Assembly: GCF_000010725.1 (NCBI RefSeq)
Contig: NC_013854.1
Span: 1,145,001 to 1,209,000 of the forward strand
Direction: 5' to 3'
Origin: Azospirillum sp. B510
Lineage (GTDB): Bacteria; Pseudomonadota; Alphaproteobacteria; Azospirillales; Azospirillaceae
Length of the DNA stretch: 64,000 nucleotides
Shown here: piece by piece, positions 8,882 to 18,258 of the stretch
Layout: the number at the start of each line of letters is the position of its first letter
Position numbering within the stretch: position 1 is the stretch's first letter
Notes under the pieces: generated by a model
What the model saw: the letters and a program-made list of their open reading frames with translations, nothing else
Told to the model about the DNA's origin: nothing
Database searches by the model: none
Translations under genes and position numbers: made by a program

Positions 8882-9481
8882 ATGAGCCCAGTGAACGGTG
8901 CGGGGAGCGGCGCCCCGCCGGCCCCCGAATTCTCGCGCGTCGTCCATGCCGACACCGTGCGCCGCGCCGACGTGACCGAAACCATCGAGGCGACGGAGGC
9001 GGAGCGCCGCGCGCTCGCCGAGCGGCTGGAGCTGGAGTCGATCGGCGGCCTGAGGGCCACGGTGAGGCTGCGCGCGGTGCGCGGCGGCCAGATGATCCGG
9101 GTGTCCGGAAAGCTGGAGGCCGAGGTCGTCCAGACCTGCGTCGTCACGCTGGAGCCGGTGCCGGCCCAGGTCAGCGAGAGTTTCGAGGCGCTGTTCGCCC
9201 CGCCGTCGATGGTGGAGGAGGTAGGGCTTGAGATCGATTTCGATCCCTCCCTGTCGGACGAGGACATTCCCGAGCCGATGGAGAACAACCGAATCGATAT
9301 CGGCGAGCTGACGGCCCAGCACCTGTCGCTGGGATTGGACCCCTATCCCCATGCCGACGGCGTGGAGTTCGAGGGGTATCGCGAGCATGATGACGGAGAA
9401 CCGGAGGAACAGGCGGTGGCGGAGGAGCCCGAAAAGCCGAACCCCTTCGCCGTTCTGCAACAATTGAAGCGGCGAGACTGA
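8882..9481 (+). CDS. yceD: YceD/DUF177 family protein
   Basis: About 199 residues from the ATG at 8882. The central VVQTCVVTLEPVPAQVSESFEALFAP matches the DUF177 landmarks (QTCVVTLEPV and an F.A.F. strand), followed by the acidic stretch and IDIGELTAQHLSLGLDPYP (short form: IDIGELTAQ, LDPYP). YceD proteins are encoded just before rpmF in most bacteria and have been linked to 23S rRNA/50S assembly. Here rpmF follows after 190 bp. Confidence 0.9.
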   Translation: MSPVNGAGSGAPPAPEFSRVVHADTVRRADVTETIEATEAERRALAERLELESIGGLRATVRLRAVRGGQMIRVSGKLEAEVVQTCVVTLEPVPAQVSESFEALFAPPSMVEEVGLEIDFDPSLSDEDIPEPMENNRIDIGELTAQHLSLGLDPYPHADGVEFEGYREHDDGEPEEQAVAEEPEKPNPFAVLQQLKRRD

Positions 9482-9623
9482 CAGCGGTCTTGCGTCCGTC
9501 CCGGTTCCTTGTATAAGGGCCGGCGTTTCCACCCCCACCAATGAGCGGCGCGGGGTTGCGAAATGGGGGTTGTTCGGGCTTGCCCTTCGGGAGCATTTGC
9601 CTTATTGAATGCCGCTCGCTCTG

Positions 9624-9649
9624 GGCGGCCCCTGTTCGGGCCGCCTTTT
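9624..9649 (+). terminator. Hairpin plus T-run just upstream of rpmF (terminator or attenuator)
   Basis: An 8-bp perfect GC stem (GGCGGCCC / GGGCCGCC, 9624-9631 with 9638-9645) and a 6-nt loop are followed by TTTT. It lies only 22 bp before the rpmF start codon, so transcription into rpmF must read through it or start after it. An attenuation role for rpmF/plsX expression is inference; simple termination of the yceD transcript is the alternative. Confidence 0.65.
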
Positions 9650-9671
9650 CCAATGAAGAGAGTTTACGGTC

Positions 9672-9860
9672 ATGGCTGTTCCGAAGAAGAAGACCTCCAA
9701 GTCGCGGCGCAACATGCGTCGTTCGCACCACGCTCTGCCGACCTCGGCCTACAACGAGTGCCCGAACTGCGGCGAGCTGAAGCGTCCGCACCATGTCTGC
9801 GGGTCTTGCGGCCATTACGACCAGCGTGAAGTGGTTCAGAGCGGCACCGCGGCCGCTTGA
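9672..9860 (+). CDS. rpmF: 50S ribosomal protein L32
   Basis: Structural protein of the large ribosomal subunit, 62 residues. It begins [20 protein letters not shown], which is diagnostic, and carries the zinc-ribbon cysteines in ECPNCGE and VCGSCGHYD. All four Cys are present, so this is the zinc-binding form. plsX follows after 82 bp, the conserved rpmF-plsX-fabH arrangement. Confidence 0.98.
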   Translation: MAVPKKKTSKSRRNMRRSHHALPTSAYNECPNCGELKRPHHVCGSCGHYDQREVVQSGTAAA

Positions 9861-9942
9861 TCCGCAACACGTTGTCTGAGGTCCCGTCGATCGGGGGCGC
9901 CAGCCGCCCCTGCCGCGGTCCTAGCCGGGGAGCCTGTGCGCG

Positions 9943-10995
9943 GTGAGCCAGCGCCTGACCATCGCTCTGGATGCCATGGGGGGCGATCTCGGCCCCGACA
10001 TGGTCGTTGCCGGTGCGGACATCGCACGGGAACGCCATCCCGACGTGCGTTTTCTGCTGTATGGCGACCAGCAGCGGATCGAACCGCTGCTGAACCAGCG
10101 GCCGGCGTTGAAGGCGGTGGCGGAAATCCGCCACACCGCCGACTTCGTCGCCGGTGACGCCAAGCCGGCGGTGGCGTTGCGCGCCGGGCGCCAGTCGAGC
10201 ATGCGGCTCGCCATCGACGCCGTCGCGGCGGGCGACGCCGCCTGTGTGGTTTCGGCGGGGAACACCGGCGCCCTGATGGCGATGGCGAAATTCGTGCTGA
10301 AGACGCTGCCGGGCATCGACCGGCCGGCGATCGCCTCCTTCTTCCCGACTCAACGGGGTGAGAGCGTGATGCTGGATCTCGGCGCCAACGCCGAATGCCA
10401 GCCCGAGAATCTCGTCCAGTTCGCCGTGATGGGGGCCGTTTTCGCGCGTGCCATCCTCGGCCTGCCGGAACCGTCGATCGGCGTGCTGAACATCGGCTCG
10501 GAAGACATGAAGGGCAACGAGGTGGTGCGCGCCGCGGCGGCGAGCCTGCGCGCGATGCCGCTTCCCGGCCGCTTCCATGGCTTCGTCGAGGGCAACGACA
10601 TCGGTCTGGGCACGGTCGACGTCATCGTCACCGACGGCTTCACCGGCAATGTCGCGCTGAAGACGGCGGAGGGGACGGCGAAGCTGTTCTCCGAGTTCCT
10701 GCGCCGCACCTTCGCGACCTCCTGGCTGGCGCGGATCGGCTATCTGCTGGCGCGCGGCGCCTTCAAGCGCTTCCGCGAGCGGATCGACCCGCGCCGCTAC
10801 AACGGGGCGATGTTCCTCGGTCTGCGCGGCGTCTGCGTGAAGAGCCATGGCGGCACCGACGCGGTCGGCTTCGCCAATGCCGTGGCGGTCGCCATCAATC
10901 TGGCGACGCACGGTTTCAATGAACGCATCAAGGAGGAGATGGGGCGCATGGCCGACGCGACCCCTCTTCCCGACACGAAGGCGGCGGCGGGCTGA
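9943..10995 (+). CDS. plsX: Phosphate acyltransferase PlsX
   Basis: Converts acyl-ACP to acyl-phosphate for phospholipid synthesis; a peripheral membrane enzyme. 350 residues from a GTG at 9943. Landmarks: ALDAMGGDLGPD at the N-terminus, SAGNTGALMA, LDLGAN, NIGSEDMKGNE and VIVTDGFTGNVALKTAEG. fabH begins 3 bp after the stop, so the two genes are translationally linked. Confidence 0.97.
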   Translation: MSQRLTIALDAMGGDLGPDMVVAGADIARERHPDVRFLLYGDQQRIEPLLNQRPALKAVAEIRHTADFVAGDAKPAVALRAGRQSSMRLAIDAVAAGDAACVVSAGNTGALMAMAKFVLKTLPGIDRPAIASFFPTQRGESVMLDLGANAECQPENLVQFAVMGAVFARAILGLPEPSIGVLNIGSEDMKGNEVVRAAAASLRAMPLPGRFHGFVEGNDIGLGTVDVIVTDGFTGNVALKTAEGTAKLFSEFLRRTFATSWLARIGYLLARGAFKRFRERIDPRRYNGAMFLGLRGVCVKSHGGTDAVGFANAVAVAINLATHGFNERIKEEMGRMADATPLPDTKAAAG

Positions 10996-10998
10996 ACC

Positions 10999-11970
10999 AT
11001 GGTCATGCGTTCCCGAGTTCTCGGTTGCGGCTTCTTCCTGCCGTCCAATGTCGTCACCAACCAGGATCTGGAACAGCGGGTGGATACGTCGGACGAATGG
11101 ATCGTCCAGCGCACCGGCATCAGGTCCCGCCACATCGCCGCCGAGGGGGAGAAGACCTCCGACCTCGCCATCGCCGCGGCGATCCGCGCGCTGGAGCATG
11201 CCGGGGTCGCGGCGGACAGCATCGACTGCATCCTGCTGGCCACCACCACGCCGGACAACACCTTCCCGGCCACCGCCACCAGGGTGCAGGCCGCCCTGGG
11301 GACACGGGGCTTCGCCATGGACATCCAGGCGGTCTGCGCCGGCTTCGTCTATGCCCTGTCGGTCGCCGACAATTTCCTGCGCAGCGGTCAGGCGCGCCGC
11401 GCCCTGGTGATCGGGGCGGAGACCTTCTCCCGCCTGCTGGACTGGAACGACCGCACCACCTGCGTGCTGTTCGGCGACGGCGCCGGCGCCATCGTGCTGG
11501 AGGCCTATGAGGCCAAGGGCGACTCGACCGACCGCGGCGTGCTGTCCACCCATCTTCATTCCGACGGCAACCAGTACGACCTGCTCTATGTCGATGGCGG
11601 CGTGTCCACCACCGGCACCATCGGTCATGTCCGCATGCATGGGCAGGAGATTTTCCGCCATGCCGTCTCCAAGCTGTCGGCGGTGGTCGAGGAGGCGCTG
11701 GCCGCCAACGGGCTGGAGTCGGCCGACATCGACTGGATGGTTCCGCACCAGGCGAATCGCCGCATCATCGACGGGCTGGCCCGCAAGATGAAGCTGTCGC
11801 CGGAAAAGGTGGTGCTGACGGTCGACCGTCACGGCAACACCTCCGCCGCCTCGATCCCGCTGGCGCTGGGCGAGGCGGTGGCCGATGGCCGCATCAAGCG
11901 CGGCGATCTGATCCTGATGGAGGCCATCGGCGGCGGGCTGACCTGGGGGTCGGCGCTGATTCGCTGGTAA
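10999..11970 (+). CDS. fabH: Beta-ketoacyl-ACP synthase III
   Basis: Starts fatty-acid elongation by condensing acetyl-CoA with malonyl-ACP. 323 residues with the complete catalytic triad: Cys in [11 protein letters not shown], His in [11 protein letters not shown], and Asn in GNTSAASIP. The N-terminal [16 protein letters not shown] is also typical. It follows plsX after 3 bp and precedes ihfA. Confidence 0.97.
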   Translation: MVMRSRVLGCGFFLPSNVVTNQDLEQRVDTSDEWIVQRTGIRSRHIAAEGEKTSDLAIAAAIRALEHAGVAADSIDCILLATTTPDNTFPATATRVQAALGTRGFAMDIQAVCAGFVYALSVADNFLRSGQARRALVIGAETFSRLLDWNDRTTCVLFGDGAGAIVLEAYEAKGDSTDRGVLSTHLHSDGNQYDLLYVDGGVSTTGTIGHVRMHGQEIFRHAVSKLSAVVEEALAANGLESADIDWMVPHQANRRIIDGLARKMKLSPEKVVLTVDRHGNTSAASIPLALGEAVADGRIKRGDLILMEAIGGGLTWGSALIRW

Positions 11971-12127
11971 GGTGCTGGAAGCGGCCCGCCAGTCTTTCCC
12001 CCTTGATGCCGCACCGCACCGCCGTCCGCGCCTCCGCCGGGCGGGTGCGGCTGCCAAGCTTTTGAATTGACGGACCTTCTTTCCCCGGATTACCGTCTTG
12101 CCAACGGTTGCGGGGGGAGGTCGAACA

Positions 12128-12463
12128 ATGTCGCAAAATACCGTCACGCGCGCTCAGTTGAGCGAAGCCGTCTATCAGGAAGTCGGTCTGTCACGCAACG
12201 AATCGGCCGACCTGGTCGAAACCGTTCTGGACGAGATTTCCGACGCCCTCGCCAGGGGGGAGATGGTGAAGATCTCCTCCTTTGGCAGTTTCCAGGTCCG
12301 CCAGAAGGGGGAGCGGGTCGGCCGCAACCCCAAGACCGGGGAAGAGGTGCCGATTCTGCCGCGCCGGGTTCTGGTGTTCCGTGCCAGCCATGTGCTGAAA
12401 CACCGGATCAACGAGGTTCAGGAGGGTGGCGGGGCGCCGACGCCTGCGCGGGCGCTGTCCTGA
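12128..12463 (+). CDS. ihfA: Integration host factor alpha subunit
   Basis: Sequence-specific DNA-bending protein that works as an IhfA/IhfB heterodimer in transcription, replication and site-specific recombination. I use the ATG at 12128, preceded by GGGGGAGG, giving 111 residues that begin [16 protein letters not shown]. The HU/IHF core is clear: [27 protein letters not shown] (landmarks [16 protein letters not shown]) and the C-terminal RRVLVFRAS. merR follows after 100 bp, as in many alphaproteobacteria. Confidence 0.95.
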   Translation: MSQNTVTRAQLSEAVYQEVGLSRNESADLVETVLDEISDALARGEMVKISSFGSFQVRQKGERVGRNPKTGEEVPILPRRVLVFRASHVLKHRINEVQEGGGAPTPARALS

Positions 12464-12563
12464 TACCGGCTGTCGTCGATGATGCGGACGCCCTGTCCAT
12501 CGCCGTGCCGTGCCGTTCCCCGGGCCACCGCATCCGCCTGCCGGTTGGTGGCCTGAGCCTGCC

Positions 12564-13025
12564 ATGAAATCGGCCACCGCCTATCGCACCATCAGCGAGG
12601 TGTCGACCGACCTCAATGTGCCCCAGCATGTGCTGCGGTTCTGGGAAACCAAGTTTCCCCAGGTCCGCCCGCTGAAGCGCGGCGGTGGCCGGCGCTATTA
12701 CCGGCCGGAGGATGTCGAGCTTCTGCGGCGGATCCAGGCGCTGTTGTATCAGGACCGCTACACCATCAAGGGTGTGCAGCGCCTGCTGAAGGAAGGGCGC
12801 ATGTCCGACCCGACGCCGCCGGTGCCGGAGGACATCGACGATGGCGCGGAGGTCGCGGAGTTTGGTGAAGGGGCTGGCGGCGACGAGGCCGATGACGGCG
12901 GTGATGTGGATCATCCGGCCCTGTCGGACGCCTTGCGGCACGAGATCACCATGGTGGTGGACGAGCTGAGATCGCTGCGGTCGGTGCTGTCTCGGCTGTC
13001 CGAAAGCGGGGCCAAAAAAAGCTGA
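12564..13025 (+). CDS. MerR family transcriptional regulator
   Basis: 153 residues from the ATG at 12564. The N-terminal winged helix-turn-helix is of the MerR type ([20 protein letters not shown], then [19 protein letters not shown]). An acidic linker and a short C-terminal coiled coil ([19 protein letters not shown]) follow. This short MerR protein next to ihfA is widespread in alphaproteobacteria and Gram-negatives generally; its target is not evident. It has no metal-binding Cys pattern. tRNA-Pro follows after 94 bp. Confidence 0.9.
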   Translation: MKSATAYRTISEVSTDLNVPQHVLRFWETKFPQVRPLKRGGGRRYYRPEDVELLRRIQALLYQDRYTIKGVQRLLKEGRMSDPTPPVPEDIDDGAEVAEFGEGAGGDEADDGGDVDHPALSDALRHEITMVVDELRSLRSVLSRLSESGAKKS

Positions 13026-13119
13026 AAAAAGATCACGGGAGATGTTGCATCGGCGAAAGTCCACGGCTATAGTCCCGTTCCCTTCCGGAGCCAAGCCGCA
13101 AGCACTGCGGTGAAGTTGA

Positions 13120-13196
13120 CGGAGCGTAGCGCAGCCTGGTAGCGCATCAGACTGGGGGTCTGGGGGTCGCAGGTTCAAATCCTGTCGCTCCGACCA
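13120..13196 (+). tRNA. tRNA-Pro (anticodon GGG)
   Basis: Complete 77-nt cloverleaf. Acceptor arms CGGAGCG / CGCTCCG, D-arm with AGCCTGGTAGCGC, anticodon stem TCAGA / TCTGG around the loop CTGGGGG (anticodon GGG), T-arm GGTTCAAATCC, and an encoded CCA end. It marks the junction between core genes and the mobile region to its right. Confidence 0.97.
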
Positions 13197-13214
13197 GTTC
13201 CGGAGGGATCGAAA

Positions 13215-13246
13215 AGCCTTGGAACCTTATGGTTCCAAGGCTTTTT
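13215..13246 (+). terminator. Rho-independent terminator after tRNA-Pro
   Basis: Perfect 12-bp stem (AGCCTTGGAACC / GGTTCCAAGGCT) with a TTAT loop, followed by TTTTTC. It sits 19 bp after the tRNA CCA end. Confidence 0.92.
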
Positions 13247-13360
13247 CTTTGCTTATCGCTAGAGGCTGCCCAGGAGGGGCCGCGAACGCCCGTGTGGCGA
13301 GCGAGAGGCGCCCGATTGGGCGGCACAGCCCCGGCCACCGTGTCGCGCCACTGCGCTCGG

Positions 13361-13530
13361 GTGTTCACCACCGGGACATCGTCGATCTTGGTCGTGGAGG
13401 GCGGCGAGCGCCGCTCCTGCCGCATGCGCCATGTCCGATCATTGTCGACGCCGGCACCGGCGTGCCCCGCCCGATTCGGATGTTGACCGCGTCCAACACC
13501 GTCATCAGCCGAGCGCCCCCGGACGGCGAC
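13361..13530 (-). pseudogene. Remnant of the 3' end of a umuC-like gene (DUF4113 region)
   Basis: Read on the minus strand, one frame gives LMTVLDAVNIRIGRGTPVPAS and, after one frameshift near 13455, another gives DRTWRMRQERRSPPSTT then DDVPVV. Together these match the order of motifs at the C-terminus of UmuC-type Y-family polymerases (LM..LD..N.R.GRGT...AS, then W.MR..RSP..TT..D.VP). The polymerase domain is absent. The stretch from 13531 to 13911 upstream of it has no recognisable gene; its open frames lack family signatures. Confidence 0.55.
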
Positions 13531-13911
13531 GGGTGGAACGGCCCCTCCTTGCCCACATGGAGACCCTTCTCCATGGCGATGAAGACCTTCTTCCCCCAGG
13601 ATCCCATCCGCCACCGGGACAGGCGGTCGGCCATGCCGGCGCCCTCCTGGCAGAAGGCGATCAGGGTGGATTTGTTCCCCGGCCGCTCCAGCGCCAGTTC
13701 GATGTCCTGGGTGATGTGGTCGTCGCCGAAGCGGTAGCCGCACACTCCGCGCCCTTCTGGGTCGGTTGGCGGTCTTGCCGTACGTCCTGGAGCTGATCGA
13801 CATGCGCCCGAATGACGGCGTTGGACGCGGTGCGGTCATCGTCCCGCTTCACCAGCCGCCGGATGATGTCCGCACCGGCGGCTGGCCGGGATGCGATGAA
13901 CCCTCCCGCGA

Positions 13912-14412
13912 TCAAAGCTCTCCGCGAAAGGCGCGTTGGGAGAGGGAGGCGAAGAGATCATCACCGAATGAGGGATTGCGAGACAATTTGACATGGATCG
14001 ACCTGTATACGGCTGCAAAGCGCTCCTGTTCGACCAGCGCCGGGATCATAAACGGGATCGGCCTAAGGGTTTCGATGTTGATATTGGCTCTGGCCGTCTC
14101 TGGTGCTTGGTCTTGAAACACTTGCTTCCAATAACGGAGCGCATATTCGACAAACTCTGGAACAAGAATCTCGGATTTAGGTGTGATACCGATAACGCTG
14201 TCAGGAAAATATGTTTCCTGACCCAAAATGGCGGTCTCGCCAATCGTTGCGCCAACGATTGCAATGACAACCGTTCCCTGCGGAAATACTTTGCTAACTT
14301 TTGTGCCATTTTCGTTTAGCGTCTGTGTCCATTTCGTGAGATAGCCGTGGGCTTTTGAAATGTCCCCGGTCTGAGAGTCCGACTCGGAATCGGCAAAGCT
14401 GTGTCTATGTTC
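13912..14412 (-). pseudogene. 3' fragment of a type I restriction specificity subunit (hsdS)
   Basis: About 160 residues of an HsdS target-recognition half remain, with lower GC than the flanks. Typical features are KVFPQGTVVIAIVGATIG, then the YFPDSVIGITPKSEI strand, VPEFVEYALRYW, and the end of the domain ETLRPIPFMIPALVEQERF leading into the conserved helix. The 5' part is missing: the reading frame runs straight into the end of the IS5 element at about 14413, and no hsdS sequence reappears on the other side. No hsdM or hsdR is in the window. The fragment cannot be functional alone. Confidence 0.8.
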
Positions 14413-15268
14413 GAGCCACCCGTCTTGAGAGCAGTTTGACGCTGGCGATGAAGACCCAGGCGACGGCACTCTCGACGGTGGCCTCGAAGTCCTTGGCGAG
14501 GCGGCGATTGCGGTTAAGCCAAGCGATTGTACGCTCAACGACCCACCGCCGAGGCAGCAGTTCAAAGCCTTTGGCGGCGTCGGACCGCTTGACGATCTCC
14601 AGCGTCCATGTCCCGATCTGAGCCAAAGCGGTTTCCAGCTTGGGTCCAGCGTAGCCGCCGTCCGCGAAGACGTGGCGAAGCCAGGGGAAGAGCGTGCGAA
14701 CGGAGGCGAGGAGCGCCGGGGCGCCATCACGGTCCTGGATGTCGGCGGCATGAACGATGGCGGCGACCAGCAAGCCATTGGTGTCGGTCAACACATGCCG
14801 CTTGCGCCCCTTGATGCACTTGCCCGCGTCGTAGCCACGGGGGCCACCTGCTTCCGTCGTCTTGACCGACTGGCTGTCGATCACCCCCGCTGTCGGGCTG
14901 GCCTCCCGTCCCATGCTTTCCCGAACCATCGCCACCAAGGCGTGATTGATCGTCTCCCAGGTCCCATCGTCGCGCCAGCGGTAGAAATAGCGCTGGACCG
15001 TCGTCATCGGCGGGAAATCCTTCGGCAGTTGCCGCCACTGGCACCCGGAGGTCGCCAGAAAGAGGATGCCGTTCACGATCTCGCGCACGTTGACCGTTCG
15101 CGGCCGTCCCAAGCGTCGAGCCGCCGGGAGGAGTGGTTCGAGCACCGCCCACTCCGCGTCCGTCGTGTCGCTTGAATACCTCAATCCTTTTCGCTGATAC
15201 TGCGCTCGGGTGATTTCAGTCCACATTGTCTTGTCATTCGTCATGCTTCGCAACATCGATCGAATCAC
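14405..15268 (-). CDS. IS5-family transposase
   Basis: DDE transposase of about 275-287 residues, apparently intact. Family landmarks: DAEWAVLEPLLP at the N-terminus, GCQWRQLPKDFPP, then the catalytic-domain pieces GVIDSQSVKTTE (first Asp), KCIKGRKRHVLTDTNGL, FADGGYAG (second Asp) and RRWVVERTIAWLNRNRRL (catalytic Glu). It has a single frame without the ribosomal frameshift of the second IS5-type element in the window. Confidence 0.93.
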   Translation of the reverse strand: MIRSMLRSMTNDKTMWTEITRAQYQRKGLRYSSDTTDAEWAVLEPLLPAARRLGRPRTVNVREIVNGILFLATSGCQWRQLPKDFPPMTTVQRYFYRWRDDGTWETINHALVAMVRESMGREASPTAGVIDSQSVKTTEAGGPRGYDAGKCIKGRKRHVLTDTNGLLVAAIVHAADIQDRDGAPALLASVRTLFPWLRHVFADGGYAGPKLETALAQIGTWTLEIVKRSDAAKGFELLPRRWVVERTIAWLNRNRRLAKDFEATVESAVAWVFIASVKLLSRRVART

Positions 15269-15307
15269 AAGAGACTGAAATCACTCAATTCTTTTCGGGT
15301 CAGGCTC
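14413..15307 (-). mobile_element. IS5-family insertion sequence
   Basis: Transposase gene flanked by imperfect terminal inverted repeats: GAGCC-ACCCG...TGAG at the left end and, inverted, GAGCCTGACCCG...TGAG at the right end (15307). No matching target duplication flanks it, since the left flank is hsdS and the right flank is a different gene remnant. This suggests deletion or recombination after insertion. The left boundary is approximate, because the transposase stop codon lies a few bases outside the inferred terminal base. Confidence 0.75.
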
Positions 15308-15314
15308 TAAGGAC

Positions 15315-16769
15315 GTAACTGCTCACGGGGCTGGCGAAATGGGTTGCGCGGGGTGCTGGAATATGAGTCAACGTCGGGATGGAGAAACCGCCGCGCCATC
15401 GCCTGAGTGATGCCGAGAAGGACGCCCTGCTTTTGGAGCAGGCGGCGTTGATCGAGCGTCTGGCCGCGCGGATCACGGAACTCGAGGCGCTGGTCGGCAA
15501 GCCGCGCAAGACGTCGTCGAATTCCCACACGCCGCCTTCACAGGACGGCCCCGGCCGCCCCGGCTCGAAGGCGGCGGCCACGCGCCGGCGCAAGCCGCGA
15601 CCATCGCGTCCCGGCGTGTCGCGCCCGCTGAGCGAGGAGCCGGACAAGACGGATCGGCGTCTGGCCGAGAGCTGCCCCCATTGCGGGACGGCGGTATCGG
15701 CGATGCCCCAGCGCTGCCGACACCGCTACGATCACATCGATCTTCCGGTCATCCGCCCGATGGTGACACGGGTGGAACTGTTCGGTGGTCGCTGTGGCGA
15801 TTGCGGGCGGCGCTACCGGGCGGAGCCTCCGGCTTTGATGCCGCCGGGCACACCGTTCGGCCCCGGCATCCGGGCGTTGCTGGCCTACCTTCACCACAGC
15901 CACCACGTCGGCTTCGAGCGTCTGTCGCGGATGCTGAAAGAGGTGTTCGGGCTGACCATCTCAGAAGGCGCCATCGCCAACAGCTTCCGGCGGATGGGGG
16001 GGGCGTTCGACACGGCCCGCGCGGCGATCAAGGCCAAGCTGTTGACCGCGCCGGTCATCGCGTCCGACGAAACCACCACGCGGGTGAATGGCGTCACCCA
16101 GTGGCAGTGGGTCTTCCACTCCGACAAGGCGGTGCTGCACGACATCGTCCCCAGCCGGGCCCGGAGCGTCGCGGCGCAGCTTCTCGGTGACCATCGGCCC
16201 GAGGTCTGGGTCTCCGACCGCTATGCCGGGCAGCAGGAATTGGGGCGCGTCCATCAGGTCTGCCTGGCCCATGTCCTGCGCGATGTCCAGTACGCCATCG
16301 ACTGCGGCGACACCGTCGTCGCTCCCAAAATCCGCGACCATCTGCGCTGGGCCATCCGCATCGGCAAGCGGCGCCCCGCCTCGAAGGACAGCACGCTCGC
16401 CGCTTACGCCGCCAGAGCCGATCGGGGCCTTGATGTCCTGCTCGGCGTTCCCGCCGCCCATCCCGCCGGACGCGACCTGCAGCGCCAGATCAAGGCGTGG
16501 CGCGGCAAGTTCTTCGTCTTCCTCACCGACCGCCGCGTCCCGCCAACCAACAACGGCAGCGAGCGGGAAATCCGGCCCTCCGTCATCTTCCGCAAGGTCA
16601 CCAACGGCTTTCGATCAACCTGGGGGCCGGGCATCCACGCCGGCTATCGATCCGTCACCGGGACTGCCCGCTTGCAGGGCCAGTCCGCCTGGACCGCCAT
16701 CCGCGACCTCGTCGATGGCACCTTCGCTGTCGCCGAAGCACCCGCGCTGCCAGCCACCTGAGCAATTAC
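15315..16769 (+). mobile_element. IS66-family insertion sequence with 8-bp target duplication
   Basis: 1,455-bp element with terminal inverted repeats GTAACTGCTCA (left) and TGAGCAATTAC (right). It is bounded by a perfect 8-bp direct duplication CTAAGGAC at 15307-15314 and 16770-16777. Eight bases is the usual IS66 duplication length. The insertion is immediately outside the end of the IS5 element, so it is the later event. Confidence 0.9.
15379..16761 (+). CDS. IS66-family transposase (TnpC type)
   Basis: 460 residues, complete. An N-terminal coiled-coil/leucine-rich stretch (LLEQAALIERLAARITELEAL) is followed by SSNSHTPPSQD and a Cys-rich zinc finger (CPHCG...CGDCGRRY). The catalytic core follows: ASDETTTRVNG, HDIVPSRA, WVSDRYAGQ, HVLRDVQY, and the C-terminal PPTNNGSEREIRPSVIFRK with the catalytic Glu. 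No tnpA/tnpB accessory genes are present, so it is the one-gene form of the family. Confidence 0.93.
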   Translation: MEKPPRHRLSDAEKDALLLEQAALIERLAARITELEALVGKPRKTSSNSHTPPSQDGPGRPGSKAAATRRRKPRPSRPGVSRPLSEEPDKTDRRLAESCPHCGTAVSAMPQRCRHRYDHIDLPVIRPMVTRVELFGGRCGDCGRRYRAEPPALMPPGTPFGPGIRALLAYLHHSHHVGFERLSRMLKEVFGLTISEGAIANSFRRMGGAFDTARAAIKAKLLTAPVIASDETTTRVNGVTQWQWVFHSDKAVLHDIVPSRARSVAAQLLGDHRPEVWVSDRYAGQQELGRVHQVCLAHVLRDVQYAIDCGDTVVAPKIRDHLRWAIRIGKRRPASKDSTLAAYAARADRGLDVLLGVPAAHPAGRDLQRQIKAWRGKFFVFLTDRRVPPTNNGSEREIRPSVIFRKVTNGFRSTWGPGIHAGYRSVTGTARLQGQSAWTAIRDLVDGTFAVAEAPALPAT

Positions 16770-16777
16770 CTAAGGAC

Positions 16778-16876
16778 GGCGGCTTTATCGCGGTGTGGCA
16801 ATCCTACGATCCGGCAACTGGGTGGGATGTCTTGGGGCGGGTATTCAAGGCGGACGGCAGCGCCGGCAAACAGTTC
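16778..16876 (+). pseudogene. Short fragment of a repeat-rich surface/calcium-binding adhesin
   Basis: Continues in frame DGGFIAVWQSYDPATG...VLGRVFKADGSAG, which matches the repeat unit GGF.VVWQS.....G..V.G..F...G of very large RTX/adhesin-like proteins. Only about 35 residues survive between the IS66 target duplication and the ISL3 end. It is non-functional. Confidence 0.6.
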
Positions 16877-16956
16877 CTGTCAGGCGACATCCCAATTTGG
16901 GCTCTTGGAAATTTTGTGTGGATGAGTAGAAGGTGTTTGGGGATGTGATGTTCGCG

Positions 16957-18258
16957 TTAGGCGTGAGCCAAGACCCGACTGCGTAGGAGATCGAAGCCGG
17001 CACGGCCGTACATATCCCGCTTGATGACCTTGAGCCGATTGACGTGGCCCTCGACTTGCCCGCTACTCCACGGCTCGGTGAGCGCGGCGCGCACGGCGTC
17101 CTCGTCGCGCCGGATGCCGGCGGCGAACGGCCCCAGGGCACTGGCCTCCGCCTCACGCAGCCAGCCGTCGAACATGGTCGGCGTCTTGTCCTTCACCATC
17201 GTCGTGAAGCGGCTGATCAGGTCGGCGGCGGTGGCGATGGCGGGCGAGCGGTCCCGCAAGGAGACGACGAACTGGCGGTCCTCCTCGGAAAGCACGTCGA
17301 GGTCGACGGTTAGCAGGCGCACTGCCCGCCGAGGCGTCGGTGGCTCCGTAACTCTGGTCGCCGCCGAGTGACGCCTCGGTCCTGTGGATTTTCTGAGGCT
17401 CGGGTCCTCTCGCCGCCGCTGCATCGCCCAGTTCCGCACAACGGAATATTGTCCGGCAAAGCCCTGGCCCTTGAGGTCGCGCCAGAGCGCTGCCCCATTG
17501 TGACACCCGGCTTGCCAACGCTCCTCCAGATGGGCGCGATACGGGTCGAGGATGCTGGTCGCGCGAGCGGCATGGCGCCATGTCGGTGCATGGCCGGCCC
17601 GCAACCAGCGGCGCACCGTCTTGCGTTCGATCCCGGTGGTGCGGGCAATGGCTTTCAGCGCCATGCCCTGTTCACGCAAGCGCGCAACTTCGGCGAAGCG
17701 GGCGTCGCGGCGCTCCTGCGCAGCCCGCGACCGCCGCTCTGCGGCTCGCAACGGCCGTTCGGTTTCGGATGCAGTGGCTGGTCCCGAGTTGTTCTCCTCC
17801 AGCGTCAGCGGTTCCGGTTTCAGGGCGGCCGTTTGAGCGGCCTCGCGCAGATCGCGGTGATGATGCTCGAGAACCCCGCGCAGGGCGTCGCTCGCGTTTC
17901 GCAGCAAATGCCACCGGTCCGCGACCTGGATCGCTTCGGGAGCACCACGGGCGGCCCCCTCGGCGTAGGCGCCGGCGCGGTCACGGGCGACGACGGAGAT
18001 GCCGGGGTGCATCATGAGCCATGCCGCCAAGGTGTCGGCACTGCGGTCGGGCAACAGGTCGATGACCCGCCGACGCTCCAGATCGCACAGGATCGTGCCG
18101 TAGCGATGCCCCTTACGCCAAGCCCAATCGTCCACGCCCAGCACAGTGACCGGAGGGATCGGCTTGGTTCCGCCGGCGCGAACGCGATGCAACAGCGTCG
18201 TTCGGCTGATCGGCATTCCCATCGCCGTGGCATGACGGGCGCCAGGGTTGCCGCCTAG
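16957..18258 (-). pseudogene. ISL3 transposase, C-terminal part
   Basis: About 430 residues downstream of the insertion point. Contains the ISL3 catalytic features VTVLGVDDWAWRKGHRYGT (landmark VDDWAWRKG), DRAGAYAEGA, QVADRWHLLRN and the C-terminal TEPWSSGQVEGHVNRLKVIKR region (landmark SGQVEGHVNRLK). It is in frame with the N-terminal part at 20494-20847 if the two insertions and their duplicated bases are removed. As it stands it has lost its zinc-finger start. Confidence 0.88.

Noticed and set aside
9541..9780. Possible leader peptide gene upstream of rpmF
   Set aside because: It would run through the start of rpmF in another frame and has no conserved feature; the hairpin is a better explanation of the region.
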